Shown here piece by piece: positions 50,784 to 61,790 of a stretch of 64,000 nt of DNA; positions within the stretch are counted from its first letter, which is position 1, and each line of letters opens with the position of its first letter. Position numbers and translations under genes: made by a program. The notes beneath the pieces are model-generated. The model saw only the letters and a program-made list of their open reading frames with translations. It had not been told where the DNA came from and did no database searches. This DNA is from Defluviimonas sp. SAOS-178_SWC (GTDB lineage Bacteria > Pseudomonadota > Alphaproteobacteria > Rhodobacterales > Rhodobacteraceae), in the NCBI RefSeq assembly GCF_039830135.1, contig NZ_CP156081.1, positions 2,776,001 through 2,840,000 on the forward strand. Reading direction: 5' to 3'.

Positions 50784-52337
50784 TCACACCCGCACCTCCG
50801 GTTCCAACACCAGAATGGCGTCTTTCGGCAAGGTCGGCGCGAACTCTTCCAGCTTCGCGCGCATTTCAGGGGCGTAGGCCGGGTCGGTCGCATAAAGTGC
50901 CACGACCCAGTCGCCCAGCGCGCCGCGCGGATTTTCCATCCGCAGTTCACCGACGCGCACCCAGTCCGGCCCGACCGCCGAAGCGAACCACTTGTCGTAG
51001 ATCAGCGCGGCCTGGACGGCGTGGGCGGCCGCCAGAGGTCCGGCCCAGCCTGGCGCGGGCGGCACGGGGCCGAAGCGGATCTTGCGCGCCTCGGCCGAAC
51101 CGAGCCCCCAGATATCGAGCACATAGTTAGGATTGCTCCAGGACACCCGGCCGAGATCGTTCACCGCGACAGGCACCTTCAGGTAATCCTGCACCAGTCG
51201 CCCCATCTGCGCCTGCTGCAAGTAAATTGCCCGGGTGTTCCAGCCATAGGGCCCCCAAAGCGTGGGAAGGTAGGCAAGCCCTGCCGCGAGGCCAGCTACC
51301 AACGCGATCGTATGCATTGCGCCGCGGCGCGTGCCGTCAACGGCCGTCGCAGCCAGAAGCAGCACCCCGACGAGGCATGCCAGAACGTAGGGTTCATACC
51401 TGTGCATCCAGCCGATCTGGCCGAGGACCAGATGCCCGGCGGCGCTGATCCAGGCGACCGCCAGGACCCAGCCGGTCGCCCCTCGCCGCAAGCCGGGAAA
51501 GGCGATGAACATGCCGAGGCTCGCGACAAGCAGAGCGGCCATGATCATGCCCGCAGGCTTGGAGAGATTGACCAGAACCCCAACGACGACGCGCAGCGCG
51601 ATCCCGCCTTCGGGATCAAGCCCCGCCGTCTTGGCCAGAACCGAACTTGGCAGCGGATCGAGGCCCAGTCCGATCAGGAACAGGCTGAAGGCAACCACGC
51701 AGCCGACAGCGCCGACAGCAATCAGCGCCCCCGCCCGCCGCTCTCGGTTCAGGGCCAGTGCGACGGCGGTCGTGAGCGCCAGTGCGAGCCCCTCGTACCG
51801 CAGAAGCGGGGCGGCGATCGCCGCCGCGACGAACCAGACCGCGACGCCGCGTCCCGTCATTACCTGCCAGAGGCCGAGAACGATCATCAGGCTCGCAAGC
51901 ATATGCGGCGCGGCCTCCATCCCGGTATAGCCGACGCCCGACATGTTCAGGTAGATCGGACCCGCCGCGGCCGAGATTGTGCCCAATTTTCCCGAGAGGC
52001 CCGCTTCCGCCACGATCCGCCCCCAGACCCAACCGCAGCCGGCGACCGCGAGCGCGTTCCAGAAAAGCGGCAGCAAGCGCTGGAACTCCGTATCCGGAAA
52101 CGGCACCAGCAGGAACGGATAGAGGATCGACGAGGCCGCAGAGGCCGCCTCCCCCGCATTCACACCATAGGTGCCATGGGCGATGTTCGAGGCCATTGCG
52201 AGGTGGATATAGACATCGTCGAGCGGGTATTCGAAAACCCCGGCGCGCAGAAAAGCCAGCACCTCGAGGCCGACAAGACCCGCGAGCGCCGCGATCAGCC
52301 CGAAGAGGGGATAGGCTGGGGGCTTCGCCGCCGTCAT
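50784..52337 (-). CDS. GT-C-like integral membrane protein, possible glycosyltransferase
   Basis: A 517-residue polytopic protein with about eleven hydrophobic helices. The first loop has EYPLDDVYIHLAMASNIAHGTYGVN, which fits the acidic DD-type loop of GT-C glycosyltransferases, and a large soluble part lies at the C-terminus (about 370-517). Its start is 1 base from the pccA stop, so co-transcription with pccA is likely, though no link to propionate is evident. Lipid-linked sugar donors are usual for the fold; donor and acceptor here are unknown. Confidence 0.65.
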   Translation of the reverse strand: MTAAKPPAYPLFGLIAALAGLVGLEVLAFLRAGVFEYPLDDVYIHLAMASNIAHGTYGVNAGEAASAASSILYPFLLVPFPDTEFQRLLPLFWNALAVAGCGWVWGRIVAEAGLSGKLGTISAAAGPIYLNMSGVGYTGMEAAPHMLASLMIVLGLWQVMTGRGVAVWFVAAAIAAPLLRYEGLALALTTAVALALNRERRAGALIAVGAVGCVVAFSLFLIGLGLDPLPSSVLAKTAGLDPEGGIALRVVVGVLVNLSKPAGMIMAALLVASLGMFIAFPGLRRGATGWVLAVAWISAAGHLVLGQIGWMHRYEPYVLACLVGVLLLAATAVDGTRRGAMHTIALVAGLAAGLAYLPTLWGPYGWNTRAIYLQQAQMGRLVQDYLKVPVAVNDLGRVSWSNPNYVLDIWGLGSAEARKIRFGPVPPAPGWAGPLAAAHAVQAALIYDKWFASAVGPDWVRVGELRMENPRGALGDWVVALYATDPAYAPEMRAKLEEFAPTLPKDAILVLEPEVRV

Positions 52338-52338
52338 C

Positions 52339-54339
<2,001 letters not shown>

Positions 54340-54384
54340 CTCCGTCCCCTCTTCTCAGGCCGCGCCAGAGTTTGCCCCGGCCGC

Positions 54385-54424
54385 GAAAACAAAAAGACCA
54401 CCGTGGCGGAAAGCCACGATGGTC
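54385..54424 (-). terminator. Rho-independent terminator of the small lipoprotein gene
   Basis: A 12-base stem with one mismatch (GACCATCGTGGC / GCCACGGTGGTC on the minus strand) and a 5-base loop is followed by TTTTTGTTTT. It lies between the lipoprotein stop and pccA. Confidence 0.8.
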
Positions 54425-54469
54425 CGGTCATAAGTCCGTTCGGGGCGGTTATAGCCCCGGATCAGCGCA

Positions 54470-54670
54470 TCAGTTGCAGATGCCCGCGTCGTCGCAGAAC
54501 ACGCCAGCGCCAGCGCCGATGATCGCGCCGGTGACGGCGCTGTTGCCTGTCGCGTCCGCGATGACCGCGCCGGCGGCCGCGCCGGCGACGCCGCGCTCGG
54601 CGTCGTTATTGAGGCACCCGGCAAGGGCGCCGACAAGCGCCAATGCAACGATGGATTTGGTGAACCGCAT
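54470..54670 (-). CDS. Small glycine-zipper lipoprotein
   Basis: A 66-residue product with a lipobox LAGC (Cys19) after a short hydrophobic signal and a Gly/Ala-rich zipper-like segment (GVAGAAAGAVIAD; VTGAIIGAGAGVF). A final Cys pair lies in CDDAGIC. It is expected to be lipid-anchored in the outer membrane or periplasm. It sits just upstream of pccA with its own terminator. Confidence 0.78.
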   Translation of the reverse strand: MRFTKSIVALALVGALAGCLNNDAERGVAGAAAGAVIADATGNSAVTGAIIGAGAGVFCDDAGICN

Positions 54671-54800
54671 ACCGCTCTTCCTTCAGCTAGGTTTCTTATG
54701 CGGACACACTTTATCCTATCCGCGGAAACGCGGAAGTGAAATCGCCGTGAAAAACACCGATCGGCGGCAGGTCGCCGACGCAACCCCGCCCCTGCGCTGA

Positions 54801-54833
54801 ACAAAAGTGGCCTGACCCCGAGGGGGCCAGGCC
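54801..54833 (-). terminator. Probable terminator downstream of the 117-residue protein gene
   Basis: GGCCTG/CAGGCC and CCCC/GGGG pair with a small internal mismatch, followed on the minus strand by ACTTTTGT. Confidence 0.55.
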
Positions 54834-54926
54834 GTAGAGAAGGGGAAGGGTAACGGTTTTGACAAATCGGGGCGCAATGCTTGCTGTAGGGTGACGCCCC
54901 ACAAACAGCTTGTCCGCCATGCGCCG

Positions 54927-54943
54927 ATTGCGCAAACGCAAAG
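54927..54943. promoter_or_regulatory. Possible PccR-type site
   Basis: ATTGCGCAAACGCAAAG resembles ATTGCGCAACTCGCAAAA at 59683-59700, just upstream of pccR. Its position is compatible with control of the lipoprotein-pccA unit. Low confidence. Confidence 0.3.
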
Positions 54944-55007
54944 TTTCCGAATGCGAAACGATCGGCAATATCGCGCCCAAACACGGCATAGTTGCGCGGG
55001 TTCATGC

Positions 55008-55361
55008 CTAATCCTCCGCCTCGAATATGTCGGGGAAGGACGCGCGGGCGCGGCCCACGTCGATTTTCAGGAGCGCGTCATAGCTTTCAGGGTCGAACGG
55101 GTCCTCGGCCGGAATCACCTCGCGGCCGAACAGCCAGCTCAGCCGCCCGGCATCGAGATTGCCGCGCTCGAAGGGCTCCTCGCCGAAATGCTCCCAGAGC
55201 GCGGCCATGAAGCCGAGGTCCGCGCGCTTGTCGACCGGGCTCCGGTCGCGGAAGCGTTCGCGCGAGATGAGCTTCGTCGCCCCCTTCGGGTTACCGCGCC
55301 GGATGACGAACTGGAAATCGGTGCCGGGAAGACGGCCGGGAAAACCGCGATGTTTCAGCAT
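55008..55361 (-). CDS. Conserved hypothetical protein
   Basis: A 117-residue soluble, acidic-tailed protein (MLKHRGFPGRLPGTDFQFV start; EDPFDPESYDALLKIDVGRARA near the end). No transmembrane or signal segment is visible. AGGG lies 7 bases before ATG 55361. It lies between pccB and pccA on the same strand. I do not recognise the family. Confidence 0.65.
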   Translation of the reverse strand: MLKHRGFPGRLPGTDFQFVIRRGNPKGATKLISRERFRDRSPVDKRADLGFMAALWEHFGEEPFERGNLDAGRLSWLFGREVIPAEDPFDPESYDALLKIDVGRARASFPDIFEAED

Positions 55362-55395
55362 GTTGCACCCTCCCGAGTCAAGGGGCGCAGCAGAT

Positions 55396-55424
55396 CCGGG
55401 TTCCGGCGCGGGGCCGGAACCCGG
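55396..55424 (-). other. Perfect 12-bp hairpin between two minus-strand genes
   Basis: CCGGGTTCCGGC pairs with GCCGGAACCCGG over a 5-base loop. No T tract follows on the minus strand. It may separate expression of the 44-residue lipoprotein from the next gene. Confidence 0.45.
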
Positions 55425-55433
55425 CGGGCAGCG

Positions 55434-55568
55434 TCAGCCGCCGTACTTGCCGGTGAACACAGGCTCGGCCGAGACCGGCTGTTCTGCGTAGACCACTTCC
55501 TTTTCCTTGGCGGCGCAAGCCGCGAGGAATGCAACGACGACACAAGCGAAAATCGCCTTACTGGACAT
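55434..55568 (-). CDS. Very small lipoprotein (44 residues)
   Basis: Minus-strand frame with ATG at 55568 and TGA at 55434-55436. The product starts MSSKAIFACVVVAFLAACAA: a hydrophobic signal and a lipobox LAAC with Cys18, then a charged part (KEKEVVYAEQPV) and a Tyr/Gly end (VFTGKYGG). GGAG lies 6 bases before the ATG. It lies in the pcc region upstream of the 117-residue gene. Function is unknown. Confidence 0.72.
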   Translation of the reverse strand: MSSKAIFACVVVAFLAACAAKEKEVVYAEQPVSAEPVFTGKYGG

Positions 55569-55779
55569 GTCTTTCTCCTGCTCACTGTGGCGGACGCGCG
55601 GTTGGCCGCGTTCTCCCGCCGGTCTGTTCCGTCATGAGCCGCGCCATCGCGGCCTGATGCGATCATAGTCGAAGCGGGTTCGTAGGCACATGGTGCGCAT
55701 GCCAAGGCCGAAAGCTGTGGCGGGGCGGCATCACAAGGGCCGGGCACGACCTGGAAACCCGCAAGATGTTGAGGCTTCA

Positions 55780-56214
55780 TCAGAAAGGCTCCCAGACGCA
55801 GTGACCGTCTTCGATGCTGTAGGCCTCGAAGAACTGGGTGGCATCGGGGGCCGCCTCGCCGAACAGCACCGCGCGGTCGGAGAGCGAAATGACGATCTGC
55901 GCCGGTGCCGGGCCGGTCGAGGGCAGGCGCGGCAGCGCGTAGGTGTCGCAAAGCCAGAGCATGTCTGCCTGCGCCGCCTCGGCATCGACGCTGCCGCCCA
56001 CCTTCGTGATGCCGGGGGCGACAAAGCGGAAGCGCACGGCGAGCCCCTCGGTTCCGGGCGCCGACTGCACGGTTTCGAGAAAGCTGATCTCCTGCCCCGA
56101 CGGCGGCACGATCCCGGCCGGCGCCACCGGCGCCTGCTCTTCCGTTCCTCCCAGCGCAAACCATAGCATGATGAGTAAAACCACTCCTCCCAAAGCCCCG
56201 ACGACCCGGATCAT
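55780..56214 (-). CDS. DUF6497 family exported protein
   Basis: A 144-residue protein with an N-terminal hydrophobic anchor (VVGALGGVVLLIMLWFALGG), then a domain with VRFRFVAPGITKVG, MLWLCDTYALPRL, IVISLSDRAVLFGEAAPDATQFFEAY and a final Cys (GHCVWEPF). This matches the DUF6497 pattern as I recall it from Rhodobacteraceae. The role is unknown. It is 87 bases after pccB on the same strand. Confidence 0.7.
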   Translation of the reverse strand: MIRVVGALGGVVLLIMLWFALGGTEEQAPVAPAGIVPPSGQEISFLETVQSAPGTEGLAVRFRFVAPGITKVGGSVDAEAAQADMLWLCDTYALPRLPSTGPAPAQIVISLSDRAVLFGEAAPDATQFFEAYSIEDGHCVWEPF

Positions 56215-56300
56215 GTGCCGCCCGCATCGCGCGGCGGCTCCGCCCGCAATGCCCTCCAATGGCCAGCTACATGCCCCATCTCACCCTCCCCGAACGACCA

Positions 56301-57833
56301 TCAAAGGGGGATGTTGTCGTGCTTCTTCCACGGATTGGAAAGCTTCTTCATCCGCAGGGACGCGAAGGCGCGGGCCACCCGCTTCCGGGTCGAATGCGGC
56401 ATGATCACCTCGTCGATGAAGCCCTTCTCGGCGGCGACGAAGGGATTGGCGAAGCGATCCTCGTAATTCTTCGTGCGCCCCGCGATCTTCTCCCTGTCGG
56501 CAAGTTCGCTGCGATAAAGGATCTCGACCGCCCCCTTGGCGCCCATCACCGCGATCTCGGCGGTGGGCCAGGCATAGTTGAAGTCCCCGCGCAGGTGCTT
56601 GGATGCCATGACGTCATAGGCGCCGCCATAGGCCTTGCGGGTGATGACCGTGACCTTCGGCACCGTCGCCTCGCCATAGGCAAAGAGAAGCTTCGCGCCG
56701 TGCTTGATGACGCCGCCATATTCCTGCCCCGTCCCCGGCAGGAAGCCCGGCACGTCGACAAAGGTCAGGATCGGGATTTCGAACGCATCGCAGAAGCGCA
56801 CGAACCGCGCCGCCTTGCGCGAACTGTCGATGTCGAGGCATCCGGCGAGGACCATCGGCTGGTTCGCCACGACGCCAACGGTCTGGCCCTCGATGCGGAT
56901 GAAGCCGGTGATGATGTTGGCCGCGTAATCCTTCTGGATCTCGTAGAAATCGCCCTCGTCCGCGATCTTCAGGATCAGCTCCTTCATGTCGTAGGGCTGG
57001 TTCGGATTGTCCGGGACCAGCGTGTCGAGGCTGTCCTCCACCCGCGCCACGTCGTCGAAGAAAGGCCGTGTCGGCGCCTTGTCGCGGTTGTTCAAGGGCA
57101 GGAAATCGACGAGCCGCCGGACCTCGTAGAGGGCCTCCACGTCGTTCTCGAAGGCGCCGTCGGCGACCGAGGACTTCTTGGTATGGGTCGAGGCGCCGCC
57201 AAGCTCCTCGGCCGTGACGATCTCGTTCGTTACGGTCTTCACGACGTCGGGGCCGGTCACGAACATGTAGGACGTGTCCTTCACCATGAAGATGAAGTCG
57301 GTCATCGCCGGCGAATAGACCGCGCCGCCCGCGCAGGGGCCCATGATCACGCTGATCTGCGGCACCACGCCCGACGCCATGATGTTGCGCTGGAAGACTT
57401 CCGCATAGCCGGCGAGCGAGGCAACGCCTTCCTGGATCCGGGCGCCGCCGGAATCGTTCAGCCCGATCACCGGCGCGCCGTTCTGCATCGCCATGTCCAT
57501 GATCTTGCAGATCTTCTGGGCGTGGGTTTCCGAGAGCGAACCGCCGAAGACCGTGAAGTCCTGGCTGAACACATAGACCATGCGGCCGTTGATGGTGCCC
57601 CAGCCGGTGACGACGCCGTCACCCGAGGGCCGGTCCGCCTCCATCCCGAAATCGGTGCAGCGATGGGCGACGAACATGTCGAATTCCTCGAACGACCCCT
57701 CGTCGAGCAAGAGTTCGATCCGTTCGCGCGCGGTCAGCTTGCCGCGGGCGTGCTGCGCGTCGATCCGACGCTGGCCGCCACCAAGGCGCGCCGTGGCGCG
57801 ACGGGCTTCGAGCTGTCCCAGAATATCCTTCAT
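56301..57833 (-). CDS. pccB: Propionyl-CoA carboxylase beta subunit (carboxyltransferase)
   Basis: A 510-residue subunit that moves the carboxyl group from biotin to propionyl-CoA, giving methylmalonyl-CoA. It shows [67 protein letters not shown] and [12 protein letters not shown], all standard for PccB. ATG 57833 with a GAGGGGGG tract upstream is chosen over an upstream frame start. The promoter region carries TTTGC/GCAAA motifs, and pccR lies about 2 kb away. Confidence 0.95.
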   Translation of the reverse strand: MKDILGQLEARRATARLGGGQRRIDAQHARGKLTARERIELLLDEGSFEEFDMFVAHRCTDFGMEADRPSGDGVVTGWGTINGRMVYVFSQDFTVFGGSLSETHAQKICKIMDMAMQNGAPVIGLNDSGGARIQEGVASLAGYAEVFQRNIMASGVVPQISVIMGPCAGGAVYSPAMTDFIFMVKDTSYMFVTGPDVVKTVTNEIVTAEELGGASTHTKKSSVADGAFENDVEALYEVRRLVDFLPLNNRDKAPTRPFFDDVARVEDSLDTLVPDNPNQPYDMKELILKIADEGDFYEIQKDYAANIITGFIRIEGQTVGVVANQPMVLAGCLDIDSSRKAARFVRFCDAFEIPILTFVDVPGFLPGTGQEYGGVIKHGAKLLFAYGEATVPKVTVITRKAYGGAYDVMASKHLRGDFNYAWPTAEIAVMGAKGAVEILYRSELADREKIAGRTKNYEDRFANPFVAAEKGFIDEVIMPHSTRKRVARAFASLRMKKLSNPWKKHDNIPL

Positions 57834-57903
57834 CTTGTCCCCCCTCAGGCGATTGGCGCAAACTAGCCCGCGACTCCGCGACAAAAAAGCAGTTTCCCGA
57901 AAA

Positions 57904-57948
57904 TTTGCAACATCTACGCAATGCGCGATTTGCTAATCGCAAATTTGC
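57904..57948. promoter_or_regulatory. Candidate PccR operator region upstream of pccB
   Basis: TTTGCAA at 57904, the palindrome ATTTGC-TAATC-GCAAAT at 57928-57944 and GCAAATTTGC at 57939-57948 lie 71-115 bases upstream of pccB. From memory, PccR of Rhodobacter sphaeroides binds TTTGCAAA-type half-sites at its pccB promoter, which fits this cluster. Confidence 0.6.
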
Positions 57949-58021
57949 GTATTCTTATGCGCCCTTCCCGCCGCTGCCGCGCCGGAATATAGCAGGCCAA
58001 TCCCCGCCGCACACGGACATC

Positions 58022-58375
58022 ATGAGCTGGCTTCCCATCCCCGTCGTCACGATCGGCCTTCTCGTCGCCTCGAACGTCTTCATGACATTCGCCTGGTATG
58101 GCCATCTGAAGTTCAAGTCCGCGCCGCTGATCGTGGTCATCCTTGTCAGCTGGGGGATCGCCCTCTTCGAATATATCCTGCAGGTGCCGGCAAACCGCCT
58201 CGGGCACAGCCAGTTTTCGGCGGCGGAACTGAAGACCATCCAAGAGGTGATCACCCTGTCGGTCTTCGCGGTCTTCTCCGTCACCTACCTCAAGGAAAGC
58301 CTGAGCTGGAACCATGCCGTCGGCTTCGCGCTGATCGGCGCGGGCGCGTTCTTCATCTTCCACAAATGGGCGTGA
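58022..58375 (+). CDS. DUF486 / DMT-like small membrane protein
   Basis: A 117-residue protein with four hydrophobic helices, matching the DUF486 family (FMTFAWYGHLK; FEYILQVPANRLGHSQFSAAELKTIQEV). It resembles small multidrug-resistance-size DMT proteins, but the transport role is unproven. It is divergent from pccB and shares its promoter region. Confidence 0.85.
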   Translation: MSWLPIPVVTIGLLVASNVFMTFAWYGHLKFKSAPLIVVILVSWGIALFEYILQVPANRLGHSQFSAAELKTIQEVITLSVFAVFSVTYLKESLSWNHAVGFALIGAGAFFIFHKWA

Positions 58376-58445
58376 GTCGCGCCGCACATCGCGTTGTGCG
58401 TTTCCGACGCTGGACAAGGCAATCCTGCGCCCATACGCCTTCGGA

Positions 58446-59666
58446 ATGAGCATGTCCGCCCGCCCCCCCGTCCGATTTCTCGACCGCGCCACACCGCCAC
58501 ACATCGTAACCCTTGTGGTGGTGACGGGAATCTCGGCGCTGACGATGAACATCTTCCTGCCATCGCTGCCCGGCATGACCGCATTCTTTCAGACCGACTA
58601 CCGGCTGATGCAGCTGTCGGTCTCGCTCTATCTCGGCGTCAGCGCGCTTTTGCAGATCGTCGTCGGCCCGATTTCGGACCGCTATGGCCGCCGCTCGGTC
58701 TTGCTGTGGTCGACGTTGCTCTTTCTCGTCGCCACGCTCGGGACCATATTCGCGCCGACCGTCGGCGTGTTCCTCGCGTTCCGGATGATGCAGGCCGTTG
58801 TCGCTGCCGGAATGGTGCTGAGCCGCGCGGTGATCCGCGACATGGTTCCGGCGGAAGAGGCCGCCTCCATGATCGGCTATGTGACGATGGGGATGGCTCT
58901 GGTGCCGATGGTCGGGCCGATGATCGGCGGTGTCCTCGACGAAGCCTTCGGCTGGCAGGCGAATTTCATCCTTCTCTTCCTGCTTGGCGCCGCGACGCTC
59001 TGGCTGATCTGGAGCGATCTCGGCGAAACGTCGGCCGGGAACCGCTCTCGCTTCGCCGATCAGGTCAGGCAATACCCCGAGCTTCTCGGCTCTCCGCGCT
59101 TCTGGGGCTATTGCCTTGTCGCCGCCTTCTCGTCGGGGTCTTTCTTCGCCTATCTCGGCGGGGCGCCCTATGTCGGCAGCGAGATCTTCCACCTGTCGCC
59201 TGGACAGCTCGGCCTCTACATGGGCGCGCCGGCGGTCGGCTACGGGCTCGGCAACTACATCTCGGGGCGCTATTCGGTGCGGATCGGCATCGACCCGATG
59301 ATCCTCGCCGGCACCGTGATCACGGTTGTCTTCATGGCACTTCTGACCGCCGCCGCGGCAGCGGGCCTCGCCGGGCCGAACCTTTTCTTCGGCGCCATGG
59401 TCTCGGTCGGGCTCGGCAACGGCATGGCGCTGCCCAATGCCAATGCCGGGATGCTGTCGGTCAGGCCGAGCCTCGCCGGCACCGCCTCGGGTCTGGGCGG
59501 CGCCATCATGATCGGCGGCGGCGCGGCATTATCGGCGCTTGCAGGCTGGGCCCTCGGCCTCGGCGGCGGCGCCACGCCGCTGGCGGCGCTGATGCTCGCC
59601 TGCTCGGTTTTCTCCGTCGCCTCGATTCTCCTGGTGATCCGGCGCAGCCGCCGGCTCGGTCTCTGA
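58446..59666 (+). CDS. MFS transporter, Bcr/CflA type
   Basis: A 406-residue twelve-helix major facilitator. The motif A-like loop is GPISDRYGRRSVLL (near 80) and the segment SRAVIRDMVPAEEAASMIGY fits the Bcr/CflA drug-exporter group. It exports drugs or other small molecules; the substrate is unknown. It lies between the DUF486 gene and pccR on the plus strand. Confidence 0.88.
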   Translation: MSMSARPPVRFLDRATPPHIVTLVVVTGISALTMNIFLPSLPGMTAFFQTDYRLMQLSVSLYLGVSALLQIVVGPISDRYGRRSVLLWSTLLFLVATLGTIFAPTVGVFLAFRMMQAVVAAGMVLSRAVIRDMVPAEEAASMIGYVTMGMALVPMVGPMIGGVLDEAFGWQANFILLFLLGAATLWLIWSDLGETSAGNRSRFADQVRQYPELLGSPRFWGYCLVAAFSSGSFFAYLGGAPYVGSEIFHLSPGQLGLYMGAPAVGYGLGNYISGRYSVRIGIDPMILAGTVITVVFMALLTAAAAAGLAGPNLFFGAMVSVGLGNGMALPNANAGMLSVRPSLAGTASGLGGAIMIGGGAALSALAGWALGLGGGATPLAALMLACSVFSVASILLVIRRSRRLGL

Positions 59667-59682
59667 CGCCTGCCCCGAAGCC

Positions 59683-59731
59683 ATTGCGCAACTCGCAAAA
59701 TCGGCTAACTTCGCCGGCAAATCTGCAAAGC
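59683..59731. promoter_or_regulatory. Repeated TTGCG/GCAAA motifs upstream of pccR
   Basis: ATTGCGCAACTCGCAAAA (59683-59700) and GGCAAATCTGCAAAG (59716-59730) lie in the gap before pccR and resemble the pccB-upstream motifs. Autoregulation is possible. Confidence 0.35.
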
Positions 59732-59743
59732 CGGGATGAGGGC

Positions 59744-59968
59744 ATGGATTTTACCGACGGACTCGTGTCCGGATTCGCTCCGCGGTTTCGATCCTTCGAC
59801 GACGATCGGAAACGCTGCGTGGTTGCGGTCGTGGATCTGGAAGGATCCGGCAAGATCACGCGACAGCCCAACGCTCCCCTCTCCGTCGGCCATTGCGGCA
59901 GGGGCCACGGCTTGCCGATTGATCCCGGTTTTTCGGACAATTTCCGCACGGCGACAGGGAGCGCCTGA
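59744..59968 (+). CDS. Possible small leader ORF coupled to pccR
   Basis: An in-frame ORF of 74 codons starts at ATG 59744 with GAGGG just upstream and stops at TGA 59966-59968, overlapping the pccR ATG by one base (TGATG). The sequence has no recognisable domain and its composition is not clearly protein-like. It may be a leader peptide or a chance frame. Confidence 0.3.
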   Translation: MDFTDGLVSGFAPRFRSFDDDRKRCVVAVVDLEGSGKITRQPNAPLSVGHCGRGHGLPIDPGFSDNFRTATGSA

Positions 59969-61362
59969 TGGCCACGCAAAAACTCTATGCCGGTGTAAAG
60001 CTGCGGGAAACCCGCAACCGGCTCGGCCTGACGCAGAAAGCCTTCGCGACCAAGCTCGGCGTCTCGCTCCCCTATCTCAACCAGATGGAGAACAACCATC
60101 GCCCGGTCTCGGCCACGGTCGTTCTGGCCCTCGCGGGCGAATTCGGGCTCGACGTCACCGAACTTTCCGCCGGGGATGCCGAGCGCCTCGTCTCCGACAT
60201 GCGCGAGGCGCTGGCCGATCCGGTCTTCGCCGACACGCCGCCACCGCTCGCCGACCTTCGCCTAGCCGCCTCGAACGCCCCCATGCTGGCCCGTGCCTTC
60301 CTGGAGCTTCACCGCGCCTACCGGCAGAACCACGAGCGCCTCGCCTCACTTGACGAGGCCCTGGGCCGCGATGGTGGCGCGATCAGCGCATCGCCCTGGG
60401 AAGAGGTCCGCGACTTCTTTCACTATTGCGACAATTACATCGACGCGGTGGATCGCGCGGCCGAACGCTTCGCGGCCCCGGACGGCAAACCCCTGGACCT
60501 CGAAAGGCAGGCCCGGGCACTGCTGTCCGCCCGTGGCATCGAATTGCGCTTTTCCGACAATCCGGACATTCGCGCCCTCGATGACCGAAGCCTCACGATT
60601 TCGACCCGCAGCGCCGTGCCGACGCAGCGCTTCCAGCTCCTTCATCAGATCGCGCTTCTCACGCAGGGAGAGCTGCTGGAGGCGACGCTCGACCTCGCCC
60701 GGTTTCAGACCGATACCGCGCGTTCGATCGCCAAGATCGGCCTCGCGAACTACTTCGCCGGTGCCGCCCTCCTGCCCTACCGCGCCTTCCTCGAAGCGGC
60801 CGAGGAAACGCGGCACGATCTGGAACGGTTGTCAGACCGGTTCGGCGCCTCGATCGAACAGGTCGCCCACCGGCTCTCGACGATGCAAAGGCCCGGAATG
60901 AAGGGCATTCCCTTCTTCTTCGTCCGCGTCGATCAGGCCGGCACGATCACCAAACGACATTCGGCCACGCGCCTCCAGTTCGCCCGGTTCGGCGGCGCCT
61001 GCCCCCTGTGGAACGTCCACCAGGCGTTCGAGACGCCGGGCCGTTTCCTGCGCCAGCTGGCCGAGACGTCCGACGGCGTGCGCTATCTCTGCCTCGCCCG
61101 CGACGTCTCCAAGCCCGGGGGGTCGTTCCACGCCCCAGTCCGGCGCTACGCCATCGGCCTCGGCTGCGAAATCAGCCATGCCAAGGGCCTCGTCTATGCC
61201 GATGACCTCGACCTGACCAATGCCCGCGCCTTCGAGCCGATCGGAATCTCCTGCCGGATCTGTGACCGGCGGGACTGTCATCAGAGGTCGGTCCCGCCGC
61301 TTGAACGGCAACTCCGCGTCGATCCGGACCGGCGCGGGATTCTGCCTTACGAGATCGGCTGA
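59968..61362 (+). CDS. pccR: Short-chain fatty acyl-CoA regulator, PccR type
   Basis: A 464-residue regulator with an N-terminal XRE helix-turn-helix (LRETRNRLGLTQKAFATKLGVSLPYLNQMENNHRPVS, 13-49), a middle IrrE/ImmA-like region around 200-290, and a C-terminal Cys-containing segment (GISCRICDRRDCHQR). This is the ScfR architecture, of which PccR of Rhodobacter sphaeroides activates propionyl-CoA carboxylase in response to propionyl-CoA. The nearby pccB with TTTGC/GCAAA sites makes the pcc genes the likely targets. AGGGAG lies 8 bases upstream of the ATG. Confidence 0.87.
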   Translation: MATQKLYAGVKLRETRNRLGLTQKAFATKLGVSLPYLNQMENNHRPVSATVVLALAGEFGLDVTELSAGDAERLVSDMREALADPVFADTPPPLADLRLAASNAPMLARAFLELHRAYRQNHERLASLDEALGRDGGAISASPWEEVRDFFHYCDNYIDAVDRAAERFAAPDGKPLDLERQARALLSARGIELRFSDNPDIRALDDRSLTISTRSAVPTQRFQLLHQIALLTQGELLEATLDLARFQTDTARSIAKIGLANYFAGAALLPYRAFLEAAEETRHDLERLSDRFGASIEQVAHRLSTMQRPGMKGIPFFFVRVDQAGTITKRHSATRLQFARFGGACPLWNVHQAFETPGRFLRQLAETSDGVRYLCLARDVSKPGGSFHAPVRRYAIGLGCEISHAKGLVYADDLDLTNARAFEPIGISCRICDRRDCHQRSVPPLERQLRVDPDRRGILPYEIG

Positions 61363-61364
61363 GA

Positions 61365-61604
61365 TCAGGCCGCCGCGATCATCCGGTAAATCTCGTCCTT
61401 CAATGCCGCGCGCTTCTTGCGCATCTCGACCTCGGCGAACTGGTCGACCGGCTCGACGCCGGTCTCGGCCCGGTGCACCTCGCGGTTCAGCGCGTGGTAT
61501 TCGTCCGCGAGCCTGGCGAAATGCGCATTGGAGATTTTCAGCGCGTGGATCTTCTCGGCCTCGGCGGGGAATTCCTCGTGCAGTTCGTGCGGGGTGTTCG
61601 ACAT
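61365..61604 (-). CDS. YdcH/DUF465 family protein
   Basis: A 79-residue helical protein: EFPAEAEKIHALKISNAHFARLADEYHALNREVHR followed by LKDEIYRMI, typical of the DUF465/YdcH family (SlyX-like coiled coil). The role is unknown. It converges with pccR, ending 2 bases after the pccR stop. ATG 61604 is used, with AAAGGA upstream. Confidence 0.85.
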   Translation of the reverse strand: MSNTPHELHEEFPAEAEKIHALKISNAHFARLADEYHALNREVHRAETGVEPVDQFAEVEMRKKRAALKDEIYRMIAAA

Positions 61605-61790
61605 GACCGCTGTTCCTTTCGTGCTGTCCCCTCCTTTCTGGCGCCGCTTCGGCTTGGGCTCTTTGACCTCGGTCAAACCGGCGCGACACCGGCGACGGGA
61701 ACGGTCGGAAAAGCGGCGGCTCCGTGCTTGCGTCCGGCGTCCGGAACGATCAAGTTCGCCCGCGACTGACCACCGATCCGGCGCGCCCCA

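Larger units (their letters stand above)
54671..55007. other. Non-coding gap of 337 bases
   Basis: This gap holds a terminator-like hairpin for the 55008-55361 gene and a possible PccR-type motif at 54927-54943 upstream of the lipoprotein-pccA unit. A minus-strand frame that crosses it also crosses the hairpin and shows no coding features. Confidence 0.6.

Noticed and set aside
54711..54989. A 92-codon minus-strand frame in the gap before the lipoprotein gene
   Set aside because: It runs through a terminator-like hairpin and a possible regulator site and has no recognisable features.
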